Assembly: GCA_964467345.1 (NCBI GenBank)
Contig: CAYXPY010000001.1
Span: 147,425 to 211,424 of the forward strand
DNA length: 64,000 nucleotides
Source of the DNA: SM1-50 sp964467345
GTDB taxonomy: Archaea; Thermoplasmatota; E2; DHVEG-1
Direction of reading: 5' to 3'
Part shown: piece after piece, positions 17,902-26,217 of the stretch
Layout of the letters: every line of letters begins with the position of its first letter
Numbering within the stretch: the stretch's first letter is position 1
Position numbers and translations under genes: made by a program
Notes under the pieces: generated by a model
Databases searched by the model: none
What the model was told of the DNA's origin: nothing
Seen by the model: only the letters and a program-made list of their open reading frames with translations

Positions 17902-18744
17902 TCATTCGTTTATTCGATAGACCGCGTTGTGTTTTACAAGTATTTTTTCAGCGATCATCTTCTCAAGGAGCGGTAGAAGCCGTGTTTGTGCAACACCAAT
18001 TTCCGTCTCAAGCTCTGATACCGACAATGTTTCTTTAAGTAAACAGCGTACTATCTTTGCTCGAATCTGCCGATTAGAACCTTCAAACCGGGACTGCTGT
18101 GTTTTTGGTTTGATACCGGTTTTTTGTGCAGTGAGGTATAATGCTCCATAATCCATTAATGCGTTATGCCACTCGCAGCTCTTGCCTTTCGGAAGACATA
18201 ATTCAGCTATCCTCCAGAGTTCGTTATCAGGAACCGTCGATGGAAGATCAAATTCACTGATGAAAATCCGTCTGATGTTGGTATCCACAGTGACAAGGTC
18301 ATCGTTTGTTGAGAAAATCTGGACAGCCTGGGAGGTGTATTTCCCGATTCCAGGAAGTTCCTCATATTTTTTCATAGCCGTTATCACATCACCATCGAAT
18401 TCAGCAGCAATCTTCTTCGCAGTCCGGTGGAGGTTCACTGCCCTGTTGTTATACCCCAGGCCCATCCACAGTTCCAGAACCTCTGCAAATGGTGCAGAAG
18501 CAAGCTGATCAATGGTAGGCCATTTAGCGGTCCAGCGCTCATAATACGATACAACGCGACTGACCTGTGTCTGTTGTAACATAAACTCAGAGAGCAGGAT
18601 CTTATACGGGTCTGTTGTATCCCTCCAGGGTAAGTTCCGTTTGTTCTTTTTATAAAAAGAAAGCACCTTTTTTTGGAATTGCTTGATTTTTCCTAAAGAA
18701 AGATCACTTACTTGAAGTTGTAGGGACGTCACAGAGGAAGTCAT
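17902..18744 (-). CDS. MutY-like adenine DNA glycosylase without Fe-S ligands
   Basis: 280 aa base-excision repair enzyme of the HhH-GPD family. It matches MutY in LPWRDTTDPYKILLSEFMLQ (38-57, catalytic Glu53), the helix-hairpin-helix LPGIGKYT (130-137) and Asp154 in TVDTNIRR. Where MutY has its C-x6-C-x2-C-x5-C cluster just after DYGALYL (198-204), this protein has no cysteines. Next comes RFEGSNRQIRAKI, as in actinobacterial MutY after the cluster. The C-terminal 50 residues look like a winged helix instead of the NUDIX-like 8-oxoG domain. Mismatch specificity may therefore differ. Divergent from cysD. Confidence 0.82.
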   Translation of the reverse strand: MTSSVTSLQLQVSDLSLGKIKQFQKKVLSFYKKNKRNLPWRDTTDPYKILLSEFMLQQTQVSRVVSYYERWTAKWPTIDQLASAPFAEVLELWMGLGYNNRAVNLHRTAKKIAAEFDGDVITAMKKYEELPGIGKYTSQAVQIFSTNDDLVTVDTNIRRIFISEFDLPSTVPDNELWRIAELCLPKGKSCEWHNALMDYGALYLTAQKTGIKPKTQQSRFEGSNRQIRAKIVRCLLKETLSVSELETEIGVAQTRLLPLLEKMIAEKILVKHNAVYRINE

Positions 18745-18844
18745 AGCGTTTCTTGATGAGAGAAGAGGTGATTAATATGGTTTATGGGAGTTTCTTATTT
18801 TTGGGAAGGTTTTTGAATGATTGGTGGATAAAGATACACCTCCT

Positions 18845-19756
18845 ATGAAACGATACAACCTTACTCACCTGCAGAAACTTGAGGCAGAATCCATCTTTGT
18901 CATCCGTGAGGTCGCTGCACAATTCGAACGACCTGTGCTCCTATTTTCTGGTGGTAAAGACTCTATCGTGCTTGGGTATCTGTCTAAAAAAGCTTTTTTC
19001 CCTGCGAAAATCCCCTATCCTTTGTTGCATATCGACACAGGGCATAACTTCCCGGAGGTTCTTCTCTTCAGAGACGCTTTTGTGAAATACCTTGATGTCC
19101 GATTACTTGTTGGTTCTGTTCAACAGTCTATCGATACAGGTAGGGTGAAGGATGAAACCGGGAAATTCGCTAGCAGAAATTATCTGCAGTCGGTCACACT
19201 TCTTGATACGATACAAGAGCACAAGTTCGATGCTGCAATTGGAGGAGGACGACGGGATGAAGAAAAATCCCGTGCCAAGGAACGGTTCTTCTCACATCGC
19301 AATGATTTCGGTCAATGGGACCCAAAAAACCAACGCCCGGAGCTTTGGGATCTTTACAATGGACGAAAACACCACGGAGAACATTTCAGGGTTTTCCCTT
19401 TAAGCAACTGGACGGAACTGGATATTTGGCAGTACATCCTCAAGGAGCAGATACAGATCCCTTCGATTTATTTCTCACATACACGTGATTGCATCATCCG
19501 CGATGGTGTCATCTACGCGTACTCAGACTATCTTCATCTTGATGAGGCAGATAGGAAAAAAGTACAATCCATGACAGTCCGATTCCGGACTGTTGGTGAT
19601 ATGACTTGTACAGGAGGAGTTCCATCACAAGCCAGTACTGTGGAAGAAATCGTCCAGGAAGTCGCTGCGTATCGTGTCTCTGAGCGGGGAAATCGAGCTG
19701 ACGATCGTCGGTCTGAAAACGCACTAGAGGACCGAAAGAAGGAGGGGTATTTCTAG
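18845..19756 (+). CDS. cysD: Sulfate adenylyltransferase subunit 2
   Basis: Small catalytic subunit of ATP sulfurylase; with CysN it makes adenosine 5'-phosphosulfate from sulfate and ATP. The PP-loop SGGKDS is at 35-40; other family signatures are HIDTGHNFPE, GGGRRDEEKSRAKER and the C-terminal RTVGDMTCTGGV. I chose ATG 18845 because CysD proteins begin with a short residue run before LTHLQKLEAE; in-frame GTG (18824) and TTG (18821) are alternatives. It is followed by cysN after one base. Such genes are uncommon in archaea. Confidence 0.95.
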   Translation: MKRYNLTHLQKLEAESIFVIREVAAQFERPVLLFSGGKDSIVLGYLSKKAFFPAKIPYPLLHIDTGHNFPEVLLFRDAFVKYLDVRLLVGSVQQSIDTGRVKDETGKFASRNYLQSVTLLDTIQEHKFDAAIGGGRRDEEKSRAKERFFSHRNDFGQWDPKNQRPELWDLYNGRKHHGEHFRVFPLSNWTELDIWQYILKEQIQIPSIYFSHTRDCIIRDGVIYAYSDYLHLDEADRKKVQSMTVRFRTVGDMTCTGGVPSQASTVEEIVQEVAAYRVSERGNRADDRRSENALEDRKKEGYF

Positions 19757-19757
19757 C

Positions 19758-21062
19758 ATGGATGAAAAAAGCTATCTGGACATGGATTTGCTGCGTTTCA
19801 CGACTGCAGGGAGTGTCGATGATGGAAAAAGCACTCTTATCGGTCGATTGCTGTATGATAGCAAGACCCTCTTCGAGGATCAACTACAGAACCTTGAGCG
19901 GATCAGTCAGCAGCGTGGCGAAGGACTGAATCTTGCATTGCTGACAGACGGATTGCGAGCAGAACGTGAACAAGGAATCACTATTGATGTTGCGTATCGG
20001 TATTTTGCCACTCCTGTGAGAAAATTCATCATCGCTGATACTCCCGGTCATATCCAATACACAAGAAACATGGTGACGGGTGCATCAACTGCGAATCTCG
20101 CGTTGATTCTTGTTGATGCTCGTAACGGGGTGACTGAACAGACGCATCGTCACATCTTTATCGCTTCGCTGCTTCAAATCCCTCATTTTGTTATCTGTAT
20201 CAACAAGATGGACCTTGTCGACTATAAACAAGAAGTCTATAACACGATAAAGGATCAGATAGAGGATTTTATTTCAAAGCTCTCTGTGCATGATATCATG
20301 TTTATCCCTATTAGCGCGTTACTTGGTGATAACGTGGTGAATGCATCAAAAAACATGCAATGGTATCAAGGTCCAACACTATTGTATCATCTTGAACATG
20401 TGCATATTGGGAGTGATGAAAACCTTGTCGACTGCCGTTTCCCAGTGCAGTATGTCATCCGGCCACGTTCCGATGCATACCATGATTATCGAGGGTATGC
20501 TGGGAGAATCGCATCTGGTATCTTCAAACCAGGAGATAATATAATTGTCCTGCCCTCAGGTTTTACGACAACAATTAAGTCAATCGAAGATGCACATGGC
20601 GAGATCCCTGAGGCGTTCCCACCGATGTCGGTGGTGATGCAGCTTACTGATGATTTGGACATCAGTAGGGGGGATATGTTGGTTCGACCCCATAACGCCC
20701 CTTTTATCAGTACTGAGGTGGATTGCATGGTGTGTTGGATGAACGTAAAACCATTGATCACAGGAACCAGGTATGTTCTTCGTCATACCACAAGGGAGCT
20801 TAAAGGAATCGTTAAAGAAATCCAATATAAAATTGATATCAATTCCCTGCATAGAATCCCTGATGTGACAAGCCTTGGGCTGAATGAAATCGGACGGATC
20901 ACCATCCGAACCGCGCAACCATTGTTCTACGATAGTTATCAGCATAACCGGGCTACAGGATGTATGATTTTAATAGATGAGAAGACGAACGAGACCGTGG
21001 GTGCTGGGATGATTCGTGAACCCTCCCCCAAGATTCCTGAGAAGAAAAAAAGTGAGGAATAA
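19758..21062 (+). CDS. cysN: Sulfate adenylyltransferase subunit 1 (GTPase)
   Basis: GTP-hydrolysing subunit that drives APS synthesis by CysD. EF-Tu-like motifs are complete: GSVDDGKST (18-26), DTPGH (94-98) and NKMD near 149. The two beta-barrel domains follow, to a total of 434 aa. It lacks a fused APS kinase domain; that enzyme is encoded separately next door. Transcription is surely shared with cysD (one-base gap) and cysC (four-base gap). Confidence 0.96.
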   Translation: MDEKSYLDMDLLRFTTAGSVDDGKSTLIGRLLYDSKTLFEDQLQNLERISQQRGEGLNLALLTDGLRAEREQGITIDVAYRYFATPVRKFIIADTPGHIQYTRNMVTGASTANLALILVDARNGVTEQTHRHIFIASLLQIPHFVICINKMDLVDYKQEVYNTIKDQIEDFISKLSVHDIMFIPISALLGDNVVNASKNMQWYQGPTLLYHLEHVHIGSDENLVDCRFPVQYVIRPRSDAYHDYRGYAGRIASGIFKPGDNIIVLPSGFTTTIKSIEDAHGEIPEAFPPMSVVMQLTDDLDISRGDMLVRPHNAPFISTEVDCMVCWMNVKPLITGTRYVLRHTTRELKGIVKEIQYKIDINSLHRIPDVTSLGLNEIGRITIRTAQPLFYDSYQHNRATGCMILIDEKTNETVGAGMIREPSPKIPEKKKSEE

Positions 21063-21066
21063 AGCG

Positions 21067-21603
21067 ATGAAGAAACATCAGGGTGTCACCATCTGGTTTA
21101 CCGGGCTTCCCTGCTGTGGGAAAACAACCATCGCAGATCAGGTCGGTGATATCTTGAAAACGAAAGGGTTCTTGGTCGAACGATTGGATGGGGATTTGGT
21201 TCGTCAGAACTTTTCTAGTGATCTTGGTTTTTCAAAAAAAGATAGGGATGAGAATATCAGACGTGCTATCTTTCTTGCAGATATGCTGACCCGTAATAAT
21301 GTCGTGGTGCTCGCAAGCTTTGTCTCCCCGTATAGGAAACAGAGAAGAAAAGCACGAAAGGAAATAAAACATTTTGTTGAGGTGTATGTCCGATGCCCTG
21401 TGAAAATCTGTATGAAGCGTGATGTGAAGGGCATGTATCGAAAAGCCCTTGAAGGGAAAATTAAGCATTTCACCGGTGTCGATGATCCGTACGAAGAGCC
21501 TGAAAACCCGGAGCTCATCGTTGATACTGATATCGAATCTGTCGAAGAAAGTGTCGGTAAGGTGTTACAGAAGATTGAAGAACTCGGATATCTGACAGAA
21601 TGA
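21067..21603 (+). CDS. cysC: Adenylyl-sulfate kinase
   Basis: Phosphorylates APS to PAPS, the sulfuryl donor for sulfotransferases. 178 aa with P-loop GLPCCGKT (13-20), the APS-binding region RLDGDLVRQNF and the lid sequence VDDPYEEPENPELIVDT. ATG 21067 follows cysN after four bases. No PAPS reductase or sulfite reductase gene is in the window, and a sulfotransferase lies 4.6 kb downstream, so PAPS here more likely serves sulfation than cysteine synthesis. Confidence 0.95.
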   Translation: MKKHQGVTIWFTGLPCCGKTTIADQVGDILKTKGFLVERLDGDLVRQNFSSDLGFSKKDRDENIRRAIFLADMLTRNNVVVLASFVSPYRKQRRKARKEIKHFVEVYVRCPVKICMKRDVKGMYRKALEGKIKHFTGVDDPYEEPENPELIVDTDIESVEESVGKVLQKIEELGYLTE

Positions 21604-21660
21604 CAGTAGTTCACAGAGATTGTTTATAAAAAATTAAAGAACGCTATGGTTCCTTTTTCT

Positions 21661-22119
21661 TTATGTTTTCTCACTTTTTCTTTTCGAGTAATACATGATG
21701 TCGGTATGTTTCGTATATCCTAAGTTTTCAAACACCTGCATTGAGGTTTCATTCCAATCCTCGATGAGGCTTGCGACGATATCAATTCCCAGTTCCTTCA
21801 GATGATGTTCAACCTCATGGACGAGTTGTGTTGCTATCCCTTTTTTCCGGTATGCAGGTGTAACGACGAGCCTGTTGATCCACCCTTTCCGTCCATCATG
21901 AGTCCCAAAGATGACACCAACAATCGTGGTTTTCCTTTCTGCGACAAAATACAGGCTTGTTGATTGTTGTAATTGCCATTTGATGTTCTTTTTGCTATCA
22001 CGACCTTGAGGTCTAGAAGGGATGTTTCCGTCAGTCCATAATCGGGTGACTGCATCATAATCCTGTAGTGTCATCTTTCTGATGGTCAAATCACTTACAT
22101 GTTGTTTATGAGAAGACAT
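21661..22119 (-). CDS. GNAT-family N-acetyltransferase
   Basis: 152 aa acetyl-CoA-dependent acyltransferase. The core fold is visible: beta strands around VGVIFGTHDG and GWINRLVVTPAYR, then the acetyl-CoA loop KKGIATQL and the C-terminal ETSMQVFENLGY. The target, which could be a protein N-terminus, lysine or small molecule, is not evident. It stands alone and converges with cysC. Confidence 0.82.
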   Translation of the reverse strand: MSSHKQHVSDLTIRKMTLQDYDAVTRLWTDGNIPSRPQGRDSKKNIKWQLQQSTSLYFVAERKTTIVGVIFGTHDGRKGWINRLVVTPAYRKKGIATQLVHEVEHHLKELGIDIVASLIEDWNETSMQVFENLGYTKHTDIMYYSKRKSEKT

Positions 22120-22279
22120 CTGTCCTATATGATCGCCGTACTAAGAAAGAGGAAAGTTGATTTGAACGTTTCTATGACGAAAAATTGTATCTTCCACAAC
22201 AGGAATATCTTTTCAGAGATAGATCTTTATTCCCCCTGATGCTCAAATCAGGTATGTGATCTTTTTCAAGCGTATTACG

Positions 22280-24184
22280 TTAGAATACCTTCCAAACCGT
22301 AGTCTGATTGGTTGCTTTATTTCCCGCTCCATCAATCGCTTCGACTTCGAGACTAAATCGTCCAAAAGCTCGCTCAGTCCAATCCCAGATGTACGGGGGT
22401 GTGGTGATCGTTTTCTTTTCAACACCGTTCAAAGAAAATGTTACTGATGAAATTCCTGACTCTTCATCAGACGCAGTGATGGTAACTTGAATACGACCGA
22501 TAACCAGGGTTGTTGGAAACGGTACTAGTCTCTTCCCACCCAAATACAAAGACTGGGCTTGCGGGCTTGTGATGGTAAGAGCAGGTGGTGTCGTGTCATT
22601 GGCAAGGATCGTTACGGTAGCTGTATCATTTTTCTGCTCGCCTGCATTATCTATGACTGTGAAGACCGCCTGATAGTTTCCTTCCGCGGAATACACATGG
22701 GATGGTGATTGTTCATCGGATGTGACGCTATCACCGAAATCCCAATGATACACAAAGGGAGCGACCCCTCCAGTAACCGTGCCTGTGAAATTGATCGTCT
22801 CACCAACAAACCCATTATAGGGGCCTCCTGCATCAACGTCCAATGGAAGGCTTTCATTTCCTTGGATTTTTATTAGCCAGACATCATGCAGACCAGCACC
22901 ATACGAGAGGGTATGGCCGGTGAGGATATAGCCGGTATCAGTCGTCTGTTGCACATAATAACCGACGTCAGAGTTAACCCCACCGTAGGTGCGATCCCAA
23001 AGCTTTTCCCCTTCGGTGTTTGTTTTAATCAGCCAAACATCATCGCCACCAGCACCATAGGACAGGGTGTATCCGGTGATGATGTATCCTCCGTCAATGG
23101 TCTGTTCAACGCAGTACCCATAATCTCTACCGGTTCCTCCGAAGGTCTTGATCCATTGTTCATTTCCAGATGAATCGGTTTTGATGAGGAGTACATCATC
23201 GAGACCTGCACCAAAACTTGAGGTGTATCCAGTGATAATGAATCCGCTATCGGTTGTCTGCTGAACGTGATAGCCACGGTCAACGTCATCACCACCGAAG
23301 GCATGGCTCCATTGTTGGTTCCCTCCATTATCTGTTTTTACTAGCCAGGCGTTGCCGACATATCCAGGACCCGAGGAAAACGTCCATCCCGTCAGGACGT
23401 AGCCACTATCAGTTGTCTGTTGAACACACCAAGCGCCATCTGAACTATATCCACCTAATGTGTTGTTCCATTCATGGTTGCCAAGTTCGTCTGTCTTGAT
23501 GAGCCAGGCATCGACACTACCGGTCCCATAGGAGGAGGTGTATCCTGAGATGATGTAGCCGCCATCTATTGTCTGTTGGACGGTTGTTCCCCCATCATCG
23601 TATGCCCCGCCGAAAATCTTGTTCCATTCTTCATTGCCTTGTGTATCGGTTTTTATGAGCCAAAGGTCCTTGCCGCCAGATCCATAGGATTTAGTCCACC
23701 CGGTGACGATGTAGCCACCATCGGTTGTCTGTTGTACTGATTCACCTTCATCATCGTTTGACCCACCGAAAGTGTTGTTCCACAGTTCGTTTCCAGATGA
23801 ATCGGTTTTTATCAGCCATATGTTATGACCGTTTGCCCCGTAGGATCGGGTGTAACCGGAAATGATGTAACCACCATCTGTTGTCTGTTGAACACAATAA
23901 CCAACATCGATATTGCTTCCACCATGAGTTTTCATCCATTCATCGTTTTTAGATGGATAAATGGTGTTTTTTTTCTTGATAACAAACCGGGTAAGTTCAC
24001 TAACATCTCGATCAGAATAAGGGGCGGAATAAATGGTTTTGGCAGTTGTCTGTTCATCTTCTATGCTGTTTGCCTGTAGCACTGGAATGATGCTTGCCAG
24101 AACAAGGAGGTATGAGACAACCCAGAGTGATGGTTTGATTTTCAGCAAGTTTCCTGCCGTAAGATTTTTTTTTCTCAGACTCAT
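22280..24184 (-). CDS. Exported seven-repeat beta-propeller protein with PKD and Ig-like domains
   Basis: 634 aa. A membrane/signal segment lies at 18-38. Seven repeats of about 52 residues (88-452) follow, each with the pattern GG-x4-D-x7-QQT-x-D-G-GYI-x-G, then SYG-x-G, D-x-WL-x-KT and G-N-x-x-W; seven units suggest a single beta-propeller. A PKD domain (about 455-530, WDFGDSVTSDEQSPSHVYS) and a 104-residue Ig-like domain complete it. The start ATG has a GGAGG ribosome site and a TATA box (CCTATAAAAT) further upstream. It probably mediates adhesion or binding at the cell surface; ligand unknown. Confidence 0.82.
   Translation of the reverse strand: MSLRKKNLTAGNLLKIKPSLWVVSYLLVLASIIPVLQANSIEDEQTTAKTIYSAPYSDRDVSELTRFVIKKKNTIYPSKNDEWMKTHGGSNIDVGYCVQQTTDGGYIISGYTRSYGANGHNIWLIKTDSSGNELWNNTFGGSNDDEGESVQQTTDGGYIVTGWTKSYGSGGKDLWLIKTDTQGNEEWNKIFGGAYDDGGTTVQQTIDGGYIISGYTSSYGTGSVDAWLIKTDELGNHEWNNTLGGYSSDGAWCVQQTTDSGYVLTGWTFSSGPGYVGNAWLVKTDNGGNQQWSHAFGGDDVDRGYHVQQTTDSGFIITGYTSSFGAGLDDVLLIKTDSSGNEQWIKTFGGTGRDYGYCVEQTIDGGYIITGYTLSYGAGGDDVWLIKTNTEGEKLWDRTYGGVNSDVGYYVQQTTDTGYILTGHTLSYGAGLHDVWLIKIQGNESLPLDVDAGGPYNGFVGETINFTGTVTGGVAPFVYHWDFGDSVTSDEQSPSHVYSAEGNYQAVFTVIDNAGEQKNDTATVTILANDTTPPALTITSPQAQSLYLGGKRLVPFPTTLVIGRIQVTITASDEESGISSVTFSLNGVEKKTITTPPYIWDWTERAFGRFSLEVEAIDGAGNKATNQTTVWKVF
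22828..23923 (-). repeat. Seven tandem coding repeats of about 156 bp
   Basis: In-frame repeats of the propeller domain. Blocks such as the minus-strand CAACAGACAA... and GGTTACATC-like segments recur at DNA level every 150-160 bp, so the units are not strongly diverged and may recombine. Confidence 0.7.
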
Positions 24185-24339
24185 GTTGTTTTTCCTCCAG
24201 TGTTACAATTATTTTATAGGGAATATCCCATATAAACTTGTCTATTTTGATTTGAGGGAAAAAATCAGGAGAGGGTGCCAATGGATTGAGGAAAACGGTC
24301 GTTGAAATCTAATGTTAAATGAGGATATCCAAGGGTAAG

Positions 24340-24849
24340 TTATTCAAGTGCTTTTATGAATTCATCTATGATGTCCTTGCCGTGATTCAGATCTGTATAT
24401 TCTTTTAATAAAAAATGGGGTACTTTTTCTGCGGAGATCCCTCTAATCATCGTTGAGAGGTTGTTTGGCCAATAATCCTTTTGATACAACGCAAGGACGG
24501 GGACGGTAGGAAGACCTAGACGTGGTCGGAGATAGGCATGGGCAATCTCGATTCCAGTCCCAAGGCTGGGGGTTGATACTTCGAAGATTGCTGCATGTAT
24601 ATCACTTTCAATTGCCTCAATCATTTTGTTACGAACGACTTTTTTTCGTTCTGACTCATCTGTTGGAAGGGGGCCGATTGCTAATTCAAGTTTTCGAATT
24701 GCTTCTTTGTATGTTTTCCCGGTCGTATGTTCGGTGCAAACATCATACTGTTGTCCTTTTATTGTTTCAATAAAGAATTGATGAACAGCTGAACGTTCTT
24801 TTCTGTCCTTTGCCCCTTGAATTGCTGCACCGTAGAAGACTCGTTTCAT
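24340..24849 (-). CDS. Nucleoside 2-deoxyribosyltransferase / DNPH1-like hydrolase
   Basis: 169 aa. The N-terminal VFYGAAIQGAKDR strand-loop matches the nucleotide-binding start of this superfamily. FEVSTPSLGTGIEIAHA at about 89-105 carries the catalytic Glu region in the form seen in DNPH1/RCL (E-x-[ST]-x-PS-x-G-x-G-x-E). Such enzymes cleave or transfer deoxyribose from nucleotides, for nucleotide salvage or sanitation. The exact substrate is not known. Single gene, ATG start. Confidence 0.72.
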   Translation of the reverse strand: MKRVFYGAAIQGAKDRKERSAVHQFFIETIKGQQYDVCTEHTTGKTYKEAIRKLELAIGPLPTDESERKKVVRNKMIEAIESDIHAAIFEVSTPSLGTGIEIAHAYLRPRLGLPTVPVLALYQKDYWPNNLSTMIRGISAEKVPHFLLKEYTDLNHGKDIIDEFIKALE

Positions 24850-24943
24850 AAGAACAGTTTAATGTCTGCGGGAATAATAATTTTATCGTTACAAATCAAC
24901 TATGAGTATGAGCAAAGGCAGTAGGGAAAAAAGGTATCGGGGA

Positions 24944-26128
24944 TTACTTCTTTGGTTTTCGATATGTTCTCCCCGCCCATTCTATCTTTTGGGTGAGTGC
25001 TGATGCAAACGCATTTTGGGCAAGTAAGAGGAACACCAGCGGAGTGAAAAGAGCATACCCAATCTTTGATGGATACCGCTCTTTGGGGTACACCATTATT
25101 TTAGGAAGGATAGCGATCCCAAGCCATCCGTAGATGATCTCAAAGAGGATAAGAGAACTTAATAACAAGCCAGGAAGATAGTACCCAAAAGCAAGGAGGA
25201 ACAGACCGATTGCTATAATGACTTGTGCACCGATGAAACCGAAAAACGACCCAAGCCAGAACACAGGATAATACCAGCGCACCCAAGTGTATTGTCTCGT
25301 CCCCCAGTGGATAAATCTCCGGATATTGTTCTCAGGTGGGCTTTCCATGATGCATTTCGGTTGAAGAGTGATTCGGTATCCTGCTTTTTTCACAGTTGTG
25401 GTAAGGACAAGATCATCAGAATACGCTGTTTTCCATTTTTCTTTTATGTTGAGTTGTTCGAAGATGCTTTTCTTAATGGCGGTAGACCCACCCCAGGCAA
25501 AGGTGTAACTCGGATAAAACATAAAGACGATAGAGGTCATATTCCAAGCCGAGATAAACAATGTTTTTACATTTGTCGGAAAATACCATCGATACCCGGT
25601 CGTCGCTCCTATTGATGCGTCCTGGAGTGGGCGAATCATGTTCTCCAGCCAATGAACATCTGGTTTGATATCGCTGTCTGCAAAGACCAAAACCTCACAG
25701 TCTGTCACCAGCTCCAATCCTGTCAGTAAGGCTGCAACTTTACCACTGCACCCTGCAGCAGGATTGGTAAAGACGATGTGGCTCTGCGGCTTGCCCTGAG
25801 TGAGTTGAAGTAAGACGTTATACGCAGGGTCCTGGTCCGAGTCAACCACAAAGATAAGTTCATGTGTTGGATATTCCAATGAAAGGAACGCCTTCATATT
25901 TTCATGAAAACCAGGCTGGATTCCCTTGCAGGGAACAATGACCGATGCAGCAGGGCTGTATGATGGAAATCTAATTTTTTTTGTTCGCAGGTACGCAATG
26001 ACCCAGAGGCTGATGATATAACATTCCCCAATGACACCAATGACCCCCAGGACGATGAGACCTTCAAGAATCATACCTTCCAACACAGTGTTGTATCCTT
26101 GTCTCATTATTTGATATTTACCTAGCAT
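24944..26128 (-). CDS. Membrane glycosyltransferase family 2 (ceramide glucosyltransferase-like)
   Basis: 394 aa. An N-terminal membrane helix precedes a GT-A catalytic domain with ASVIVPCKG, VFADSDIKPD (near 166, the D-x-D site), AYSDDLVLTTTV and the acceptor motif RQYTWVRWY. Three or four C-terminal membrane helices follow. The layout matches GT21-like ceramide glucosyltransferases and HpnI, which glycosylate lipids on the cytoplasmic face. ATG 26107 is an alternative start. It is divergent from the sulfotransferase with 89 nt between them, which makes joint action on a sulfated glycolipid plausible. Confidence 0.85.
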   Translation of the reverse strand: MLGKYQIMRQGYNTVLEGMILEGLIVLGVIGVIGECYIISLWVIAYLRTKKIRFPSYSPAASVIVPCKGIQPGFHENMKAFLSLEYPTHELIFVVDSDQDPAYNVLLQLTQGKPQSHIVFTNPAAGCSGKVAALLTGLELVTDCEVLVFADSDIKPDVHWLENMIRPLQDASIGATTGYRWYFPTNVKTLFISAWNMTSIVFMFYPSYTFAWGGSTAIKKSIFEQLNIKEKWKTAYSDDLVLTTTVKKAGYRITLQPKCIMESPPENNIRRFIHWGTRQYTWVRWYYPVFWLGSFFGFIGAQVIIAIGLFLLAFGYYLPGLLLSSLILFEIIYGWLGIAILPKIMVYPKERYPSKIGYALFTPLVFLLLAQNAFASALTQKIEWAGRTYRKPKK

Positions 26129-26217
26129 AGGTTCGGTGTGTATTGTAAGCTGATAGAGGAAGATATCTCCGGGTCAGAGAGTCGGATTTATGTAGACGGC
26201 GTTCGTTATCTCATGCT

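Noticed and set aside
17902..18744. Endonuclease III (Nth)
   Set aside because: The SEFMLQQTQ motif with glutamate and the Asp in VDTN fit MutY; the lysine of Nth in the HhH region is absent.
22828..23923. Regular repeats that could suggest a CRISPR array
   Set aside because: The units are 150-160 bp, in frame and inside a protein with signal peptide and PKD domain; no short identical repeats with unique spacers exist.
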